This document shows positions 63,641 through 64,000 of a DNA stretch of 64,000 nt, piece by piece (within the stretch, counting starts at the first letter, position 1; each line of letters starts with the position of its first letter). The DNA comes from Pseudomonas sp. SJZ074 (GTDB lineage: Bacteria > Pseudomonadota > Gammaproteobacteria > Pseudomonadales > Pseudomonadaceae): contig NZ_VIUE01000001.1 of assembly GCF_007828215.1 (NCBI RefSeq), forward strand, positions 310,001 through 374,000. Reading direction: 5' to 3'. A program made the position numbers and the translations under genes. Under the pieces are notes generated by a model. It saw only the letters and a list, made by a program, of their open reading frames with translations, ran no database searches and was not told the DNA's origin.

Positions 63641-64000
63641 GTGACCATTACAAAAATCCTGAACACCCCACAGTTCCTGTGGGAGCGGGCTTGCTCGCGA
63701 AAGGATCAACGCGGTCTGACTGTGGCACCGCAGCGTCTGCTTCGCGAGCAAGTCGGATCGCCGCACCGCCGCTCCCACATGGGAACCCTCAGTGCCATTG
63801 CGCTGGCAATCAGCCTGGCCGGTTGCGCCGGCCTGCCCGACCAGCGTCTGGCCAACGAGGCCCTCAAGCGTGGCGATACGGCGCTGGCGCAGCAGAACTA
63901 CCAGCAACTGGCCGACCTGGGCTACAGCGAGGCCCAAGTGGGTCTGGCCGATATCCAGGTGGACAGCCGCGATCCCGAGCAGATGAAAAAGGCCGAGGCC
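63641..64000 (+). CDS. algK: Alginate outer-membrane lipoprotein AlgK (5' part, REP read in frame)
   Basis: 120 codons to the window end. GTG 63641 has GGAGG 7 nt upstream, 14 nt after alg44. It opens a frame of 46 codons, most of it a REP doublet (63678-63779), that runs without a stop into M-G-T-L-S-A-I-A-L-A-I-S-L-A-G-C. That segment is a lipoprotein signal with lipobox L-A-G-C. It continues A-G-L-P-D-Q-R-L-A-N-E-A-L-K-R-G-D, the TPR/Sel1-like AlgK sequence. ATG 63779 would give a normal short signal but has no ribosome site. AlgK helps place the AlgE porin in the outer membrane. Confidence 0.85.
   Translation, partial: MTITKILNTPQFLWERACSRKDQRGLTVAPQRLLREQVGSPHRRSHMGTLSAIALAISLAGCAGLPDQRLANEALKRGDTALAQQNYQQLADLGYSEAQVGLADIQVDSRDPEQMKKAEA
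63678..63779. repeat. REP doublet inside the 5' end of algK
   Basis: The left copy is the standard TGTGGGAGCGGGCTTGCTCG. The right copy is a longer variant, with GTCGGATCGCCGCACC inserted between GCGAGCAA and the CGCTCCCACA end. The element lies between the algK Shine-Dalgarno/GTG and the codons for the signal peptide. Confidence 0.9.

Overview
The window looks like a chromosomal segment from a Pseudomonas of the P. fluorescens group. It is GC-rich, and the gene order matches Pseudomonas blocks: nagR-nagA-SIS-nagF-nagE; lepA-lepB-rnc-era-recO-pdxJ; lptF-lptG divergent from pepA-holC-valS; hupN-yejK; dauB-dauA-dauR; and the start of the algD-alg8-alg44-algK alginate operon. Abundant short palindromic REP elements of two types fit this group. 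I cannot fix the species. No rRNA, tRNA, CRISPR array, insertion sequence or prophage is visible.

Layout. 0.4-4.4 kb: small housekeeping genes (VF530, a Pr6Pr membrane protein, DUF1289, a gamma-carbonic anhydrase, two NUDIX hydrolases, an L,D-transpeptidase, a DUF6124 protein). 4.6-6.0 kb: an accessory-looking two-gene module (nucleotidyltransferase-fold protein plus a helical protein of unknown family) bracketed by two 68-bp direct repeats. 6.2-13.5 kb: N-acetylglucosamine uptake and catabolism by a PTS. 13.75-14.8 kb: a secreted protein with the three active-site motifs of cholera/pertussis-type ADP-ribosyltransferases, followed by a second, apparently inactivated copy of the same fold. 14.9-20.9 kb: yqfO-like gene, purL and mltF. 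21-29.4 kb: pdxJ, recO, era, rnc, lepB, lepA, lptG, lptF. 29.7-38.1 kb: pepA, holC, a small Pseudomonas gene, valS, rlmF, hupN, yejK. 38.3-42.4 kb: miscellaneous enzymes, a CynX-type transporter and the remnant of an MqsA-like antitoxin. 42.4-46.6 kb: aapJQMP amino-acid ABC transporter with a candidate sigma-54 promoter. 47-53.2 kb: esterase, rhlB, and a D-arginine catabolic locus with its regulator and a binding protein. 53.5-58.7 kb: moaE, moaD, moaC, a PIN-PhoH protein, a variant polysaccharide deacetylase and yaaA. 58.7-64 kb: alginate biosynthesis, cut off by the window end within algK.

Most genes form compact operons with 4-20 nt overlaps or strong Shine-Dalgarno sites. The main items for follow-up are: the tandem ADP-ribosyltransferase/pseudo-transferase protein; the repeat-flanked nucleotidyltransferase module; a REP element read in frame inside the start of algK; a shared extended palindrome upstream of dauB and the neighbouring binding-protein gene; a family of heptamer-built inverted repeats at three intergenic sites, one inside the alginate operon; and a lepB-rnc junction in which the gene usually found there is missing.
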